Shown here in pieces: positions 1 through 6,858 of a DNA stretch of 12,021 bases. The notes below the pieces were generated by a model. The model did not search any database, was not told the origin of the DNA, and saw only the letters and a program-made list of their open reading frames with translations. The stretch lies in contig JALRFG010000043.1 in NCBI GenBank assembly GCA_023253795.1, forward strand, positions 1-12,021, written 5' to 3'. The translations under genes were made by a program, and so were the position numbers. The first letter of the stretch is position 1, and each line of letters begins with the position of its first letter. This DNA comes from Methylocystis sp. Lineage in GTDB: Bacteria > Pseudomonadota > Alphaproteobacteria > Rhizobiales > Beijerinckiaceae.

Positions 1-1519
1 CGATTATCTGCGCGTTTGGTCCGGCGCCGAGATTTTGCGCGATCAGATCGCGCGCCGCCTGCGTTGCGTCGGCGCGTGACTTTTCCTCAGTCGATGGCGA
101 CGCCTTCACTGACGACGCGATCAGACGATCGGCAAGCCCGCCGCCATCGAGCGTGAGTTCGAGCGATTTGACCGAAGCGGTCGCCGCCGCCATGCGCGCA
201 ATAAGCGGCGAGGATGAAAACGCCAGAGCCGAAACATCGCCGAATGTCGCGGCGAGACTCGCCGCGACCATCTCGGGCGCCGTCACCCGCACGGGCGCAA
301 GCGTGAAAGCGCCCGTCTTTTCGTCCCATGCGCCGGCGACGCTGGCGGAGAGATCAATGTCGCGATAGCCCAGCGCCAGCAGCGGCGCGGCGAGACCCGT
401 CGCTCCGCGCGCCGCGAGATCGACAAACAAGCGATCAATGGCGAGATTAAATTTTGTCGGCGTCCGTTCACGGAAATTCGCCAGATCGAGATGGGCGTCG
501 GCAAGTCTGAAGCGCATGCGCGATTCCGCTCCCGACTGCGGCGTCGGCAGATCGACGACAAGCTCCTTTACGCCCGCATGACCAATGTGCGGCGCGCCGC
601 CGTCGAACAGGGTCGCGAGCGCGACATCGCGCAGATTAAACTGCGTCAGCGTGACATTGCCGCCATCCGGCGTCTTCAGCGCAAAATGATCGAGCGTCGT
701 CTCGGCGAGCGTTCCCGTCGCAAGGCCACGCAGATCGATCTTGCCAATCCGCAGCGCGAAAGGCGTAGCCTCGGACAGAACCCGCCCCTCAACGACGACG
801 TCCTGAATTTCAAATCGCGCAAAGCTGACGTCATCGGCGGCCTGCGTCAGATGTTTTATTCTGTCGGCCGGCGAAGCCGGCGCCGCGCCGCGCGCGCGCG
901 CCGTGACGCCGGCGAGCGTCAACCGGCCGGCATGCAGAGACACATCTCCGGACTGGCTCTCATAGGCGACGGAGTCGATGGTTTCTTCATCCAGCAGCGG
1001 TTTTGGCGGCGCAGCCGGCTCCGGCGCCGATGCGGCGGCGAGATGGGCGAACTGACGCAGATCGACGCCGCGAAAGGCGAGGCCGCGCCAGATGAGATGC
1101 GACTCGCGGCCACTCGACGTTTCAACGGATTGTTCGGCTGTCGCCGCCTGCGCGACGCCGACGCGGCCATTGACGACATCGGCGAGGATCAGATCGCGGT
1201 AAAGGGCGCGCTCGACGGTCTCGCCGACGCGGGTTTCGGTCAGGAGCTCGGGAATAACGATCCGACTGGCGGAAAGCCCGGCCAGCCGCGTCTCGATTCC
1301 CGCGGCGTCGGATTGAAAAACCCCGGTCAGCATCGCCGGATCGCCGCCCTCAATCGTCAGATGCGGGATGCGATATGTCGTCGCGCCAACCACCAGGGAC
1401 AGATTGTCGAGGGCCGCCGCCGCCGTGGGGCCGGCAAACGCGACCAGCGGAAAAATCACGCAAATCATCGCCCCCAGGCGCAGGGTTTTCGTATGCGGGC
1501 GGGCGTCGGGACGCTTCAT
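1..1519 (-). CDS. Large exported protein of unknown function (partial, C-terminus beyond window)
   Basis: The frame is open on the minus strand from the ATG at 1519 to the window edge: about 506 codons with no stop (every tta, cta and tca on the plus strand lies in another register). An in-frame TGA at 1550-1552 leaves this ATG as the only sensible start, and an AGGAGAAGG sequence lies just upstream. The N-terminus is a basic stretch (MKRPDARPHTKTLRLG), a hydrophobic core (AMICVIFPLVAFAG) and an AxA-type site near residues 33-35, so a Sec signal peptide and periplasmic location are likely. The rest is rich in short alternating blocks such as LRIGKIDLRGL and LTQFNLRDVAL, suggesting extended beta structure like AsmA-type periplasmic proteins, but no diagnostic motif was recognised. 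Near the visible end, GGGLADRLIA followed by a charged helix resembles the C-terminal segment of some rhizobial periplasmic unknowns (recollection, not a search). Function unknown; only the coding call is firm. Confidence 0.8.
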   Translation of the reverse strand, partial: MKRPDARPHTKTLRLGAMICVIFPLVAFAGPTAAAALDNLSLVVGATTYRIPHLTIEGGDPAMLTGVFQSDAAGIETRLAGLSASRIVIPELLTETRVGETVERALYRDLILADVVNGRVGVAQAATAEQSVETSSGRESHLIWRGLAFRGVDLRQFAHLAAASAPEPAAPPKPLLDEETIDSVAYESQSGDVSLHAGRLTLAGVTARARGAAPASPADRIKHLTQAADDVSFARFEIQDVVVEGRVLSEATPFALRIGKIDLRGLATGTLAETTLDHFALKTPDGGNVTLTQFNLRDVALATLFDGGAPHIGHAGVKELVVDLPTPQSGAESRMRFRLADAHLDLANFRERTPTKFNLAIDRLFVDLAARGATGLAAPLLALGYRDIDLSASVAGAWDEKTGAFTLAPVRVTAPEMVAASLAATFGDVSALAFSSSPLIARMAAATASVKSLELTLDGGGLADRLIASSVKASPSTEEKSRADATQAARDLIAQNLGAGPNAQII

Positions 1520-1649
1520 CAGACCGGCCTTCTCCTGCCGATTGGCGGCTCAGGTCCTTGCATGACCGCCGCCGCCGGGTAAAGACCGGGCATCCGCCAT
1601 CGTCGGCTGGTCCCATGTGACTTTTCCGGCGTCATGCTACAAGGCCCGA

Positions 1650-2186
1650 ATGCGCAGACTTCTCCTCCTTCGTCACGGCAAGGCCGATCGTCACTCCGCC
1701 GGCGGCGACCGCGAACGGCCGCTCACGCGGCGTGGCGAGGAGGATGCGCGCAACGCCGGCGCCTTCATCCGCGATCTCGGCGCGACGCCGGATCTCGCCG
1801 TCGCCTCCAACGCCCGACGCGCCAAGCAAACTCTGGAGCGGGCGCTCGAAGCCTTTCCGGCGCATGTCACCCATGTGATCGAAAACACGATCTATCTGGC
1901 TTCCGCCGATCATCTCATCGACGTGCTGCGCCAAACCCCCGACCGCGCCCATACGTTGCTGGCGGTTGGACATAACCCCGGCTTCGCCGAACTGGCGACG
2001 CTGCTCGCCGGCGCCGGCGATCCGGCCGAACGCGAATTGATGCGCATGAAATATCCGCCGGCGGCGCTCGCCGTGCTCGATTTCGACGCGGCGAGCTGGG
2101 CTGATATTCGCCCCGGCGCCGCGCAACTGCATCGCTTCGTAACGCCGGCGATTCTGCGCGGCGAACTCGTCGACGATCCGGACTGA
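1650..2186 (+). CDS. SixA-like phosphohistidine phosphatase (histidine phosphatase superfamily)
   Basis: Cytoplasmic branch-2-like histidine phosphatase of 178 aa, near the size of E. coli SixA (about 160 aa). The N-terminus MRRLLLLRHGKAD carries the RHG signature with catalytic His9. The phosphate pocket is completed by Arg in SNARRAKQT (about 53-61) and the second His in GHNPGF (His108). SixA dephosphorylates phosphohistidine on signalling or phosphotransferase proteins; the substrate here cannot be read from sequence, and other small phosphatases share the fold. The start at 1650 is preferred over the upstream in-frame ATG at 1617, because family members begin directly with the beta strand before RHG and an AAGG lies 6 nt upstream. 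It heads a plus-strand run (gap of 17 bp to the next gene) and is divergent from the exported protein at the left edge, with about 130 bp between them. No convincing promoter was seen there. Confidence 0.88.
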   Translation: MRRLLLLRHGKADRHSAGGDRERPLTRRGEEDARNAGAFIRDLGATPDLAVASNARRAKQTLERALEAFPAHVTHVIENTIYLASADHLIDVLRQTPDRAHTLLAVGHNPGFAELATLLAGAGDPAERELMRMKYPPAALAVLDFDAASWADIRPGAAQLHRFVTPAILRGELVDDPD

Positions 2187-2203
2187 TCCATCCGCCTGTC
2201 GAA

Positions 2204-3394
2204 ATGCTGATCGAAACGCTTGCATTGATGCTGATGACGGCGGCGCCGGACAAGCCGCCAAAAGCGCTGGTCGATCCCGCATCGATCTCGCTCGCTGCGG
2301 CGCCAGCCTATCAGCCCGAACAACGCGCGGTTGATAATTGGCGCACCCAAAGCGCGCTGGCGCTGGAGATGGAGCCGCTCGCGGCCGCGCGACGTGCGCT
2401 GGCGCTGGAGAACGGCGATCCCGCCCGCTGTGTGAAGCTCAACAATTACTGGTGCATCAAGCGCGCCGGCTGGAACGGCGAGATCGCCGCCGACGCCGAT
2501 GGCCATGCCGCTTTCGCCTCCGCCGCCGAAGGCGCCGCCGTCGCGGCGCTGCTGCTGCGGCGTTATTACGTCGATTATAATCGTCGCAACGCCCGCGCCA
2601 TCGTCGAGCGCTGGGCGCCGACGCAATGTCTCACGCGACAGCCGAGTGCCGTCGGCGCCGTCGCAAAAAACGCTTACGCCCTGCCGCCGGCGCTTGCGCC
2701 GCAGGGCTGGCAGAACACGCTGCGCGCGCGCTGGCTCGCCGCGCATGGTCAGATGGGGCTCGCGCCGATGCGCGAGCAAAACGAATTGCGCGCCGAATGG
2801 CTCGCCGCGCATGGACGCCCCGGTTTCATGAAGGACAGCGGCGCGAAAGAGGGTCGCAAGAAAGACAATGATCACCGCGCCAAAGCCAGAGCGCTGGACA
2901 TGATGGCGACGCCGACGATCATGGAGGGCGTTGCGGAAACCGGTCGCAAAAACCGCGCCGACGACCGCAAGGCGACCAAAAACACAATGAAAAATAAAAC
3001 GACGGCAGGCGCGTCGGAGGATGATCTCGCGGATCTGGCGCCGCTGTCGACGGCGTCTTCAACCGCCTCCACGACCGCGTCCTTGCAGCCGCTCGACAGT
3101 CTCGATTGTTCGGGCGAGATAACGCGCATCGCCAATTACGCCGAACATCTGATCGCCGGCGTCGTCGCCAGCCCTTACGACGATTTGCAGCTGTTCACGC
3201 CTGAAGGCCAGCCAACCGACCAGCTGGCGAAAGTGATGGCGAATATGGCGGCCGTCGAAATCGGTCCGGCGAAACCACGCCGGGCGCTGGTCGAAGGCGC
3301 CGTCGCCGATTTGCGCAAGCAGCTCAAAGCCGGCGCCGATCTTGCCCCGCCGCCGCCGGCGCAAGACGCGCCGCCGTCGCCCCCTGCCCGTTAA
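2204..3394 (+). CDS. Conserved-looking protein of unknown function with internal 22-residue repeat
   Basis: A 396-aa product not recognised by name. Residues 1-14 form a short hydrophobic stretch, which could be a weak signal. Residues 73-142 look like a folded core: CVKLNNYWCIK, WNGEI, GHAAFASAAEG, LLRRYYVDYNRR and RWAPTQC. The order N-x-W...G...F.....A...LLRxY...RWAP resembles the lysozyme-like or structural domain of some phage and endolysin proteins ('pages' of the NNPxNI / INRWAP type), but it lacks an obvious catalytic residue, so this is only a resemblance. Four cysteines (76, 84, 142, 302) could form disulfides if exported. Residues 173-216 contain a twofold LRAxWLAAHG repeat. Residues 210-295 are charged, then Ser/Thr-rich low complexity. 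Residues 300-375 form a second ordered block (SPYDDLQLFTPEGQP, VEIGPAKP), followed by a Pro/Ala tail. No clear Shine-Dalgarno precedes ATG 2204; in-frame ATGs at 2228 and 2231 are alternatives. Confidence 0.72.
   Translation: MLIETLALMLMTAAPDKPPKALVDPASISLAAAPAYQPEQRAVDNWRTQSALALEMEPLAAARRALALENGDPARCVKLNNYWCIKRAGWNGEIAADADGHAAFASAAEGAAVAALLLRRYYVDYNRRNARAIVERWAPTQCLTRQPSAVGAVAKNAYALPPALAPQGWQNTLRARWLAAHGQMGLAPMREQNELRAEWLAAHGRPGFMKDSGAKEGRKKDNDHRAKARALDMMATPTIMEGVAETGRKNRADDRKATKNTMKNKTTAGASEDDLADLAPLSTASSTASTTASLQPLDSLDCSGEITRIANYAEHLIAGVVASPYDDLQLFTPEGQPTDQLAKVMANMAAVEIGPAKPRRALVEGAVADLRKQLKAGADLAPPPPAQDAPPSPPAR
2720..2815 (+). repeat. Two-copy 66-nt-spaced direct repeat inside the unknown gene
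   Basis: The codons for LRAxWLAAHG occur at 2720-2749 and again at 2786-2815, exactly 66 nt (22 residues) apart and in frame. The stretch tggctcgccgcgcatgg is identical in both copies (2732-2748 and 2798-2814). It looks like an internal tandem duplication whose second half has diverged. Confidence 0.7.
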
Positions 3395-3418
3395 GCCAGC
3401 GCCAGCGGGTTTGACCGC

Positions 3419-3433
3419 GCCGGCGAAGCCGGC
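3419..3433. repeat. 15-bp palindromic element (6-bp stem, GAA loop) upstream of aroC
   Basis: The sequence gccggcgaagccggc forms a perfect 6-bp GC hairpin with a GAA loop, 12 bp before the aroC start and just after the stop of the preceding gene. The identical 15-mer occurs at 867-881 inside the left-edge gene. No T-tract follows, so it is not a classical terminator. Such GC palindromes are common in GC-rich alphaproteobacterial genomes. Confidence 0.5.
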
Positions 3434-3445
3434 CTAGAAACGCGC

Positions 3446-4531
3446 ATGTCTCATAATAGCTTCGGCCATCTCTTTCGCGTCACCACTTTCGGTGAAAGCC
3501 ACGGCGTCGCGCTCGGCGCCATTGTCGACGGCTGTCCGCCGCGGCTCGAACTGACCGAGGCCGAGATTCAGGGCTTTCTCGACAAGCGTAAGCCCGGCCA
3601 GTCGCGCTTCACGACGCAACGGCGCGAAGCCGATGAGGTGAAGATCCTCTCCGGCGTCTTCACCGAGGCCGACGGCAAACAGATCACCACCGGAACGCCG
3701 ATTGCGCTCGTCATTCACAACACCGACCAGCGCTCGAAGGATTACGGCGACATCGCCGCCAAATATCGTCCCGGCCACGCCGATTATGTCTATGACGCCA
3801 AATATGGCGTGCGCGACTATCGCGGCGGCGGCCGTTCTTCGGCGCGCGAAACCGCCGCCCGCGTCGCTGCCGGCGCCGTCGCCCGCAAGGTGATCCCCGG
3901 CGTGACCATTCGGGGCGCGCTGGTGCAGATCGGCCCGCACAAGATCGACCGCAGCCGCTTCGACTGGGCCGAAGTCGATCGCAATCCGCTGTTTTGTCCG
4001 GATGCGCAAACCGCTGTGCTGTGGGCCGATTATCTCGACGAGGTGCGCAAGAGCGGCTCCTCCATCGGCGCCGTGGTGGAAGTCGTCGCCGAGGGCGTTC
4101 CTGTTGGTTGGGGCGCGCCGCTCTATGGCAAGCTCGACGCCGATCTGGCGAGCGCAATGATGTCGATCAACGCCGTCAAGGCGGTCGAAATCGGTGATGG
4201 TTTCGCCGCCGCCGAACTGACCGGCGAAGCCAACGCCGATGAAATGCGTATGGGGCCGGATGGCCAGCCGACGTTTCTGTCCAATCCTGCCGGCGGCGTG
4301 TTGGGCGGCCTGTCGACCGGCCAAACCGTCGTCGTGCGCTTCGCCGTAAAGCCGACCTCGTCGATCCTGACGCCGCGTCGCACGATTGATCGCGACGGAC
4401 ATGACGCCGAGATCGTCACCAAAGGCCGCCACGACCCCTGCGTCGGCATCCGCGCCGTGCCGGTCGGCGAGGCGATGATGGCCTGCGTGCTGGCCGATCA
4501 CTTCCTGCGTCATCGCGGACAGGTGGGATAA
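3446..4531 (+). CDS. aroC: Chorismate synthase
   Basis: Converts 5-enolpyruvylshikimate-3-phosphate to chorismate with loss of phosphate, the last step of the shikimate pathway leading to aromatic amino acids, folate and quinones. It is a cytoplasmic enzyme requiring reduced FMN. The 361-aa length is normal for the bacterial monofunctional form. All signatures are present: FGESHG at 15-20, GHADYVYDAKYG at 110-121, GVRDYRGGGRSSARETAARV at 121-140 (the FMN/substrate-binding block), GGVLGGLSTGQ at 283-293 and RHDPCVGIRAVPVGEAM at 328-344. The start gives the canonical MSHNSFGHLFRVTTFGESHG N-terminus; the Shine-Dalgarno is weak. It lies 51 bp after the unknown gene and 47 bp before the HDAC-family gene, all on one strand and possibly co-transcribed. 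Confidence 0.98.
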   Translation: MSHNSFGHLFRVTTFGESHGVALGAIVDGCPPRLELTEAEIQGFLDKRKPGQSRFTTQRREADEVKILSGVFTEADGKQITTGTPIALVIHNTDQRSKDYGDIAAKYRPGHADYVYDAKYGVRDYRGGGRSSARETAARVAAGAVARKVIPGVTIRGALVQIGPHKIDRSRFDWAEVDRNPLFCPDAQTAVLWADYLDEVRKSGSSIGAVVEVVAEGVPVGWGAPLYGKLDADLASAMMSINAVKAVEIGDGFAAAELTGEANADEMRMGPDGQPTFLSNPAGGVLGGLSTGQTVVVRFAVKPTSSILTPRRTIDRDGHDAEIVTKGRHDPCVGIRAVPVGEAMMACVLADHFLRHRGQVG

Positions 4532-4534
4532 TCC

Positions 4535-4551
4535 CGCGCCGGAAGGGCGCG
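4535..4551 (+). other. Short GC hairpin just after the aroC stop
   Basis: The arms cgcgcc (4535-4540) and ggcgcg (4546-4551) pair perfectly around a GGAAG loop, starting 4 nt after the aroC stop codon. No T-run follows, so intrinsic termination is unlikely. It may protect or process the 3' end of the aroC message, or may be chance in GC-rich DNA. Confidence 0.35.
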
Positions 4552-4578
4552 TGAGCGAAAAGCAAAGGGCGTCCACTC

Positions 4579-5598
4579 ATGCCCAAACGCATCATGCCCA
4601 ATCTCACACGCCGCGCGTTTCTGGCGAGCGCCGCCGCCAGTATGGCGACGCCAACGCGTGCGCAGACGGCGACGACGCTCTTCGTTTCTCATCCCGCAAT
4701 GCTTGCGCATGATCCAGGCCCCGGCTGGCCGGATCGGCCTGACCGGCTACGCGCGCTGGAAGATATTCTGGCGACGCCGCGCTTCGCGTCGCTGATGCGG
4801 ATCGACGCGCCAACGGCGACGCGCGCCGCGATCCTGCGGGTTCACACCCCTGAACTGCTGACACAGCTCGAACAAGCGACGCCGACGCAGGGAACGGCGC
4901 AACTCGGCAATGATGTGGTGATGAACGCCGGCACCTTATCGGCCGCCCTGCACGCCGCCGGCGGCGGCGTCGCGGCGATCGAGGCCGTAATGCGCGGACA
5001 GGCGCGCAACGCTTTTGTCGCAACGCGTCCGCCCGGGCATCATGCACGCGCCGAAGCGTCGATGGGCTTTTGCTTTCTCAATAACGCCGCTATCGCCGCA
5101 CGTCATGCACGTGAGGCCATGGGCGCGACGCGCATCGCTATCGTCGATTTCGACGTTCATCATGGCAATGGCGTGCAGGAGATTTTCTGGAACGACAAAA
5201 ACACGCTCTATTGCTCGACCCATCAAATGCCGCTTTATCCCGGCACCGGCGCCGTGAGCGAGATCGGCGCGCATGACAACATCGTCAATGCGCCGCTGCG
5301 CAAGGGCGATGATGGCGTGCAATTCCGCGAAGCGCTCGCGAGCCGCATTCTGCCGCGCGTCGATGCTTTCGCGCCCGATCTGATCCTTTTTTGCGCCGGT
5401 TTCGACGCGCATATTCACGACCCACTCGGTCGCCTGCGTTTGGTTGAAGAAGATTTCCGCGATGTGACGCTGCGCGTCATGGAGATTGCAGCGCGGCGCT
5501 GCAATGGGCGGATCGTGTCATTGCTCGAAGGCGGCTATGCGCCAGACGATCTCGCAGCCAGCGCCGCCGCGCATGTCGGCGCGCTGATGTCGGCGTGA
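4579..5598 (+). CDS. HDAC-superfamily (class II-type) zinc amidohydrolase with Tat signal peptide
   Basis: A zinc-dependent deacetylase of the histone deacetylase / acetoin utilisation (AcuC) / acetylpolyamine amidohydrolase superfamily, 339 aa. Catalytic elements are intact: the His dyad in PPGHHA (His154/His155), zinc ligands Asp192 and His194 in DFDVHHGNG and Asp276 in AGFDAH, and the transition-state Tyr320 in LEGGY. The substrate (acetylated lysine, polyamine or another amide) cannot be told. The unusual part is the N-terminus: residues 10-16 read TRRAFLA, followed by an Ala-rich hydrophobic stretch and a likely cleavage site after TRA (residue 28). This is a twin-arginine signal, whereas the homologs I recall start directly at the TTLFVSHPA strand. 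An in-frame ATG at residue 22 could give a cytoplasmic form. The longer start is preferred because the Tat motif is well formed and AAAGGG lies about 9 nt upstream of ATG 4579. Its neighbours aroC and ribBX suggest an ancestral housekeeping cluster. Confidence 0.93.
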   Translation: MPKRIMPNLTRRAFLASAAASMATPTRAQTATTLFVSHPAMLAHDPGPGWPDRPDRLRALEDILATPRFASLMRIDAPTATRAAILRVHTPELLTQLEQATPTQGTAQLGNDVVMNAGTLSAALHAAGGGVAAIEAVMRGQARNAFVATRPPGHHARAEASMGFCFLNNAAIAARHAREAMGATRIAIVDFDVHHGNGVQEIFWNDKNTLYCSTHQMPLYPGTGAVSEIGAHDNIVNAPLRKGDDGVQFREALASRILPRVDAFAPDLILFCAGFDAHIHDPLGRLRLVEEDFRDVTLRVMEIAARRCNGRIVSLLEGGYAPDDLAASAAAHVGALMSA

Positions 5599-5650
5599 GT
5601 GAAAAACGGAAATTTTTTATGGCCGAGAAGCCAAATATGGATCATGCGCC

Positions 5651-6025
5651 ATGAACCGCAGCTCTGTTCTTTTGTCCTCCGCCCTTCTCGCTTTTGTGTT
5701 CGCCTTGCCTGCGAGCAATGTCCGGGCGGCCGATGACGCCGGCATGCTGATGACCGAGCTCTCACAACAGGTAAGGAAGCATGGCGATCAACTGGCGCGC
5801 TGCGTCGACAACACAGCAGCGCGTCATGCGCGAAACACCACAGGCGCCATTGAGACAGCTGCCGCAGCAAGCGTAGAGGACTGCGAAAGCGTCATACGCG
5901 TGTTTATCGCATCCTGTTCGCAAAACATTCAGAATCTATGCGAAAACTTCGCCAAAGACCTGCGGGCGCGCGAACTGAAACGCGCAGCGGATCTGATCAC
6001 GCGCCTGCGCGTTGAGCAAAAATAA
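5651..6025 (+). CDS. Small secreted four-cysteine protein, unknown function
   Basis: A 124-aa product not matched to a family. Residues 1-26 are a clear Sec signal peptide (MNRSSVLLSSALLAFVFALP core, VRA/ADD cleavage), so the mature protein of about 98 aa is periplasmic or secreted. It is mostly helical in appearance and has four cysteines (51, 78, 89, 97) that could form two disulfides. The spacing C-x26-C-x10-C-x7-C is not one I recognise. The C-terminus is charged (RARELKRAADLITRLRVEQK). A GGA lies 9 nt before the ATG. The preceding 52-bp gap is AT-rich compared with the surroundings (aaattttttatgg), which could allow an independent promoter, although no good -35/-10 pair was found. It converges on the NAGPA gene, with 6 bp between stops. 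Confidence 0.75.
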   Translation: MNRSSVLLSSALLAFVFALPASNVRAADDAGMLMTELSQQVRKHGDQLARCVDNTAARHARNTTGAIETAAAASVEDCESVIRVFIASCSQNIQNLCENFAKDLRARELKRAADLITRLRVEQK

Positions 6026-6040
6026 CCGGCGCTATTTTTG
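6017..6040. terminator. Inverted repeat spanning both stop codons of a convergent gene pair
   Basis: CAAAAATA (6017-6024) and TATTTTTG (6033-6040) are perfect 8-bp complements around an 8-nt GC-rich loop. The plus gene ends caa aaa taa and the minus gene ends caa aaa tag, so both proteins finish Gln-Lys-stop and the arms are the coding ends themselves. The stem is A/T only, and a T-run is present on both strands. A weak bidirectional terminator is plausible but unproven. Confidence 0.4.
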
Positions 6041-6817
6041 TTTGACGACGCCGATCATTGGTCCCATCGGGTGAAAACGATCATGGCGATTGAACGACGG
6101 CGCATACAGCGCTGAAGCGGTTCCGCCATCGAGGAACAGCGCATCCGGACAGTTCAGCCGATCGCGAAACAGCGCCGCAAATTGATGAAACGTCACCGGC
6201 GCATTAGAGATGACGAAACGCACGATATGTCCATCGGACACGCCGACGCCATTGCGATATTTCTCCGAGACGCCGCTCGCGTGAATATGCGGATTGACCC
6301 GGCCGTTGATCAGCAGCATCGGGCCCGATTGCGTCGCGAAAGCCGGATGCGCGCGCGATTTGAGGAAGTGTCCGGTTTCCGTCACGCCGGCGCGGGCGCC
6401 GTCGATCCAGAACACGCCATTCGGTCTGAGATGAAAATTGCCGACGCCGGCCTGGACATTGGCCTCGTGCAAACGATGACCGTTTTCGACATAAAGCCCG
6501 ACCGGCGCGAAATCGTCGTCATACATGCCGGCGTTCATCGCGAAAACGAGGTCCGCCCCCCGCCCCGCGACGGAATCGGCCAAACGGGAGAAGTCGCCAT
6601 AAGGCGCGCCGGCGGCGTCGCGCAGAAACAGGCGGATTGACGCCTGACGCGCATCGAAGGCGCAGACCGTATAGGACGCCCCCTCCTCAACCAGATCGGC
6701 GCAAGGCGTCGCAGGAGACGGCGTCGCAGGAGATGACGCGGCAAGAGATGACGCCGCAGACGAGACGGCCGCGAACATCATCAGGGGGGCGACAAGGCAT
6801 AAGGACAGGCGACGCAT
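6032..6817 (-). CDS. Exported phosphodiester glycosidase family protein (NAGPA / DUF2233 domain)
   Basis: A 261-aa protein with a signal peptide (MRRLSLCLVAPLMMFAAVSSA) and a Ser/Ala/Pro/Thr-rich linker to about residue 38, followed by one NAGPA-type domain. Diagnostic blocks are AMNAGMYD (93-100), TQSGPMLLINGRV (162-174) and LFLDGGTASALY (227-238); the conserved Asn-Ala-Gly and Asp-Gly-Gly motifs sit in the active site of this fold. Family members remove GlcNAc phosphodiesters or act on exopolysaccharide; the substrate here is unknown and the location is periplasmic or secreted. The reading frame stays open upstream to 7879, across ribBX. That extension is antisense shadow, because the signal peptide and family length both place the start at 6817. 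It is divergent from ribBX and convergent with the small secreted protein gene. Confidence 0.88.
   Translation of the reverse strand: MRRLSLCLVAPLMMFAAVSSAASSLAASSPATPSPATPCADLVEEGASYTVCAFDARQASIRLFLRDAAGAPYGDFSRLADSVAGRGADLVFAMNAGMYDDDFAPVGLYVENGHRLHEANVQAGVGNFHLRPNGVFWIDGARAGVTETGHFLKSRAHPAFATQSGPMLLINGRVNPHIHASGVSEKYRNGVGVSDGHIVRFVISNAPVTFHQFAALFRDRLNCPDALFLDGGTASALYAPSFNRHDRFHPMGPMIGVVKQK
6706..6765. repeat. Four 15-bp tandem repeats in the linker of the NAGPA gene
   Basis: Four successive 15-bp units begin at 6706, 6721, 6736 and 6751. The first two (gcgtcgcaggagacg and gcgtcgcaggagatg) differ at one base; the later two are progressively diverged. In frame they encode the ASSLAASSPATPSPATP linker after the signal peptide. 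The 15-bp period preserves the frame, so copy number could vary without disrupting the gene. Confidence 0.65.
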
Positions 6818-6829
6818 GGGCGGTCCGAT

Positions 6830-6858
6830 TTGAAAGCCCGAGGCCGGGCGGCTACATA
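6830..6858 (+). promoter_or_regulatory. Candidate sigma70-type promoter for ribBX
   Basis: TTGAAA (6830-6835) and TACATA (6853-6858) are separated by exactly 17 bp, in the short divergent region between the NAGPA gene and ribBX. The -35 box matches 5 of 6 consensus positions; the -10 box is weaker (3 of 6). Transcription would start near 6865, leaving a leader of about 50 nt. This is too short for an FMN riboswitch, and no such signature is visible. Confidence 0.4.

Noticed and set aside
491..1582. 363-residue plus-strand ORF opposite the left-edge exported protein gene
   Set aside because: It is codon-aligned with the minus-strand gene and extremely Arg-rich with no motif. The minus frame has a signal peptide, a Shine-Dalgarno and is open to the window edge.
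1558..1585. Possible promoter TTGCAT-16 bp-TAAAGA ahead of the phosphatase gene
   Set aside because: Each box matches only about 3 of 6 consensus positions, which is not distinguishable from chance.
1910..2875. 321-residue minus-strand ORF across the phosphatase and the unknown gene
   Set aside because: It straddles two plus-strand genes and is Arg-rich with no recognisable domain.
3434..4576. 380-residue minus-strand ORF covering all of aroC
   Set aside because: It lies in the register opposite aroC where stops are rare in GC-rich DNA. aroC itself is unmistakable, so this is antisense shadow.
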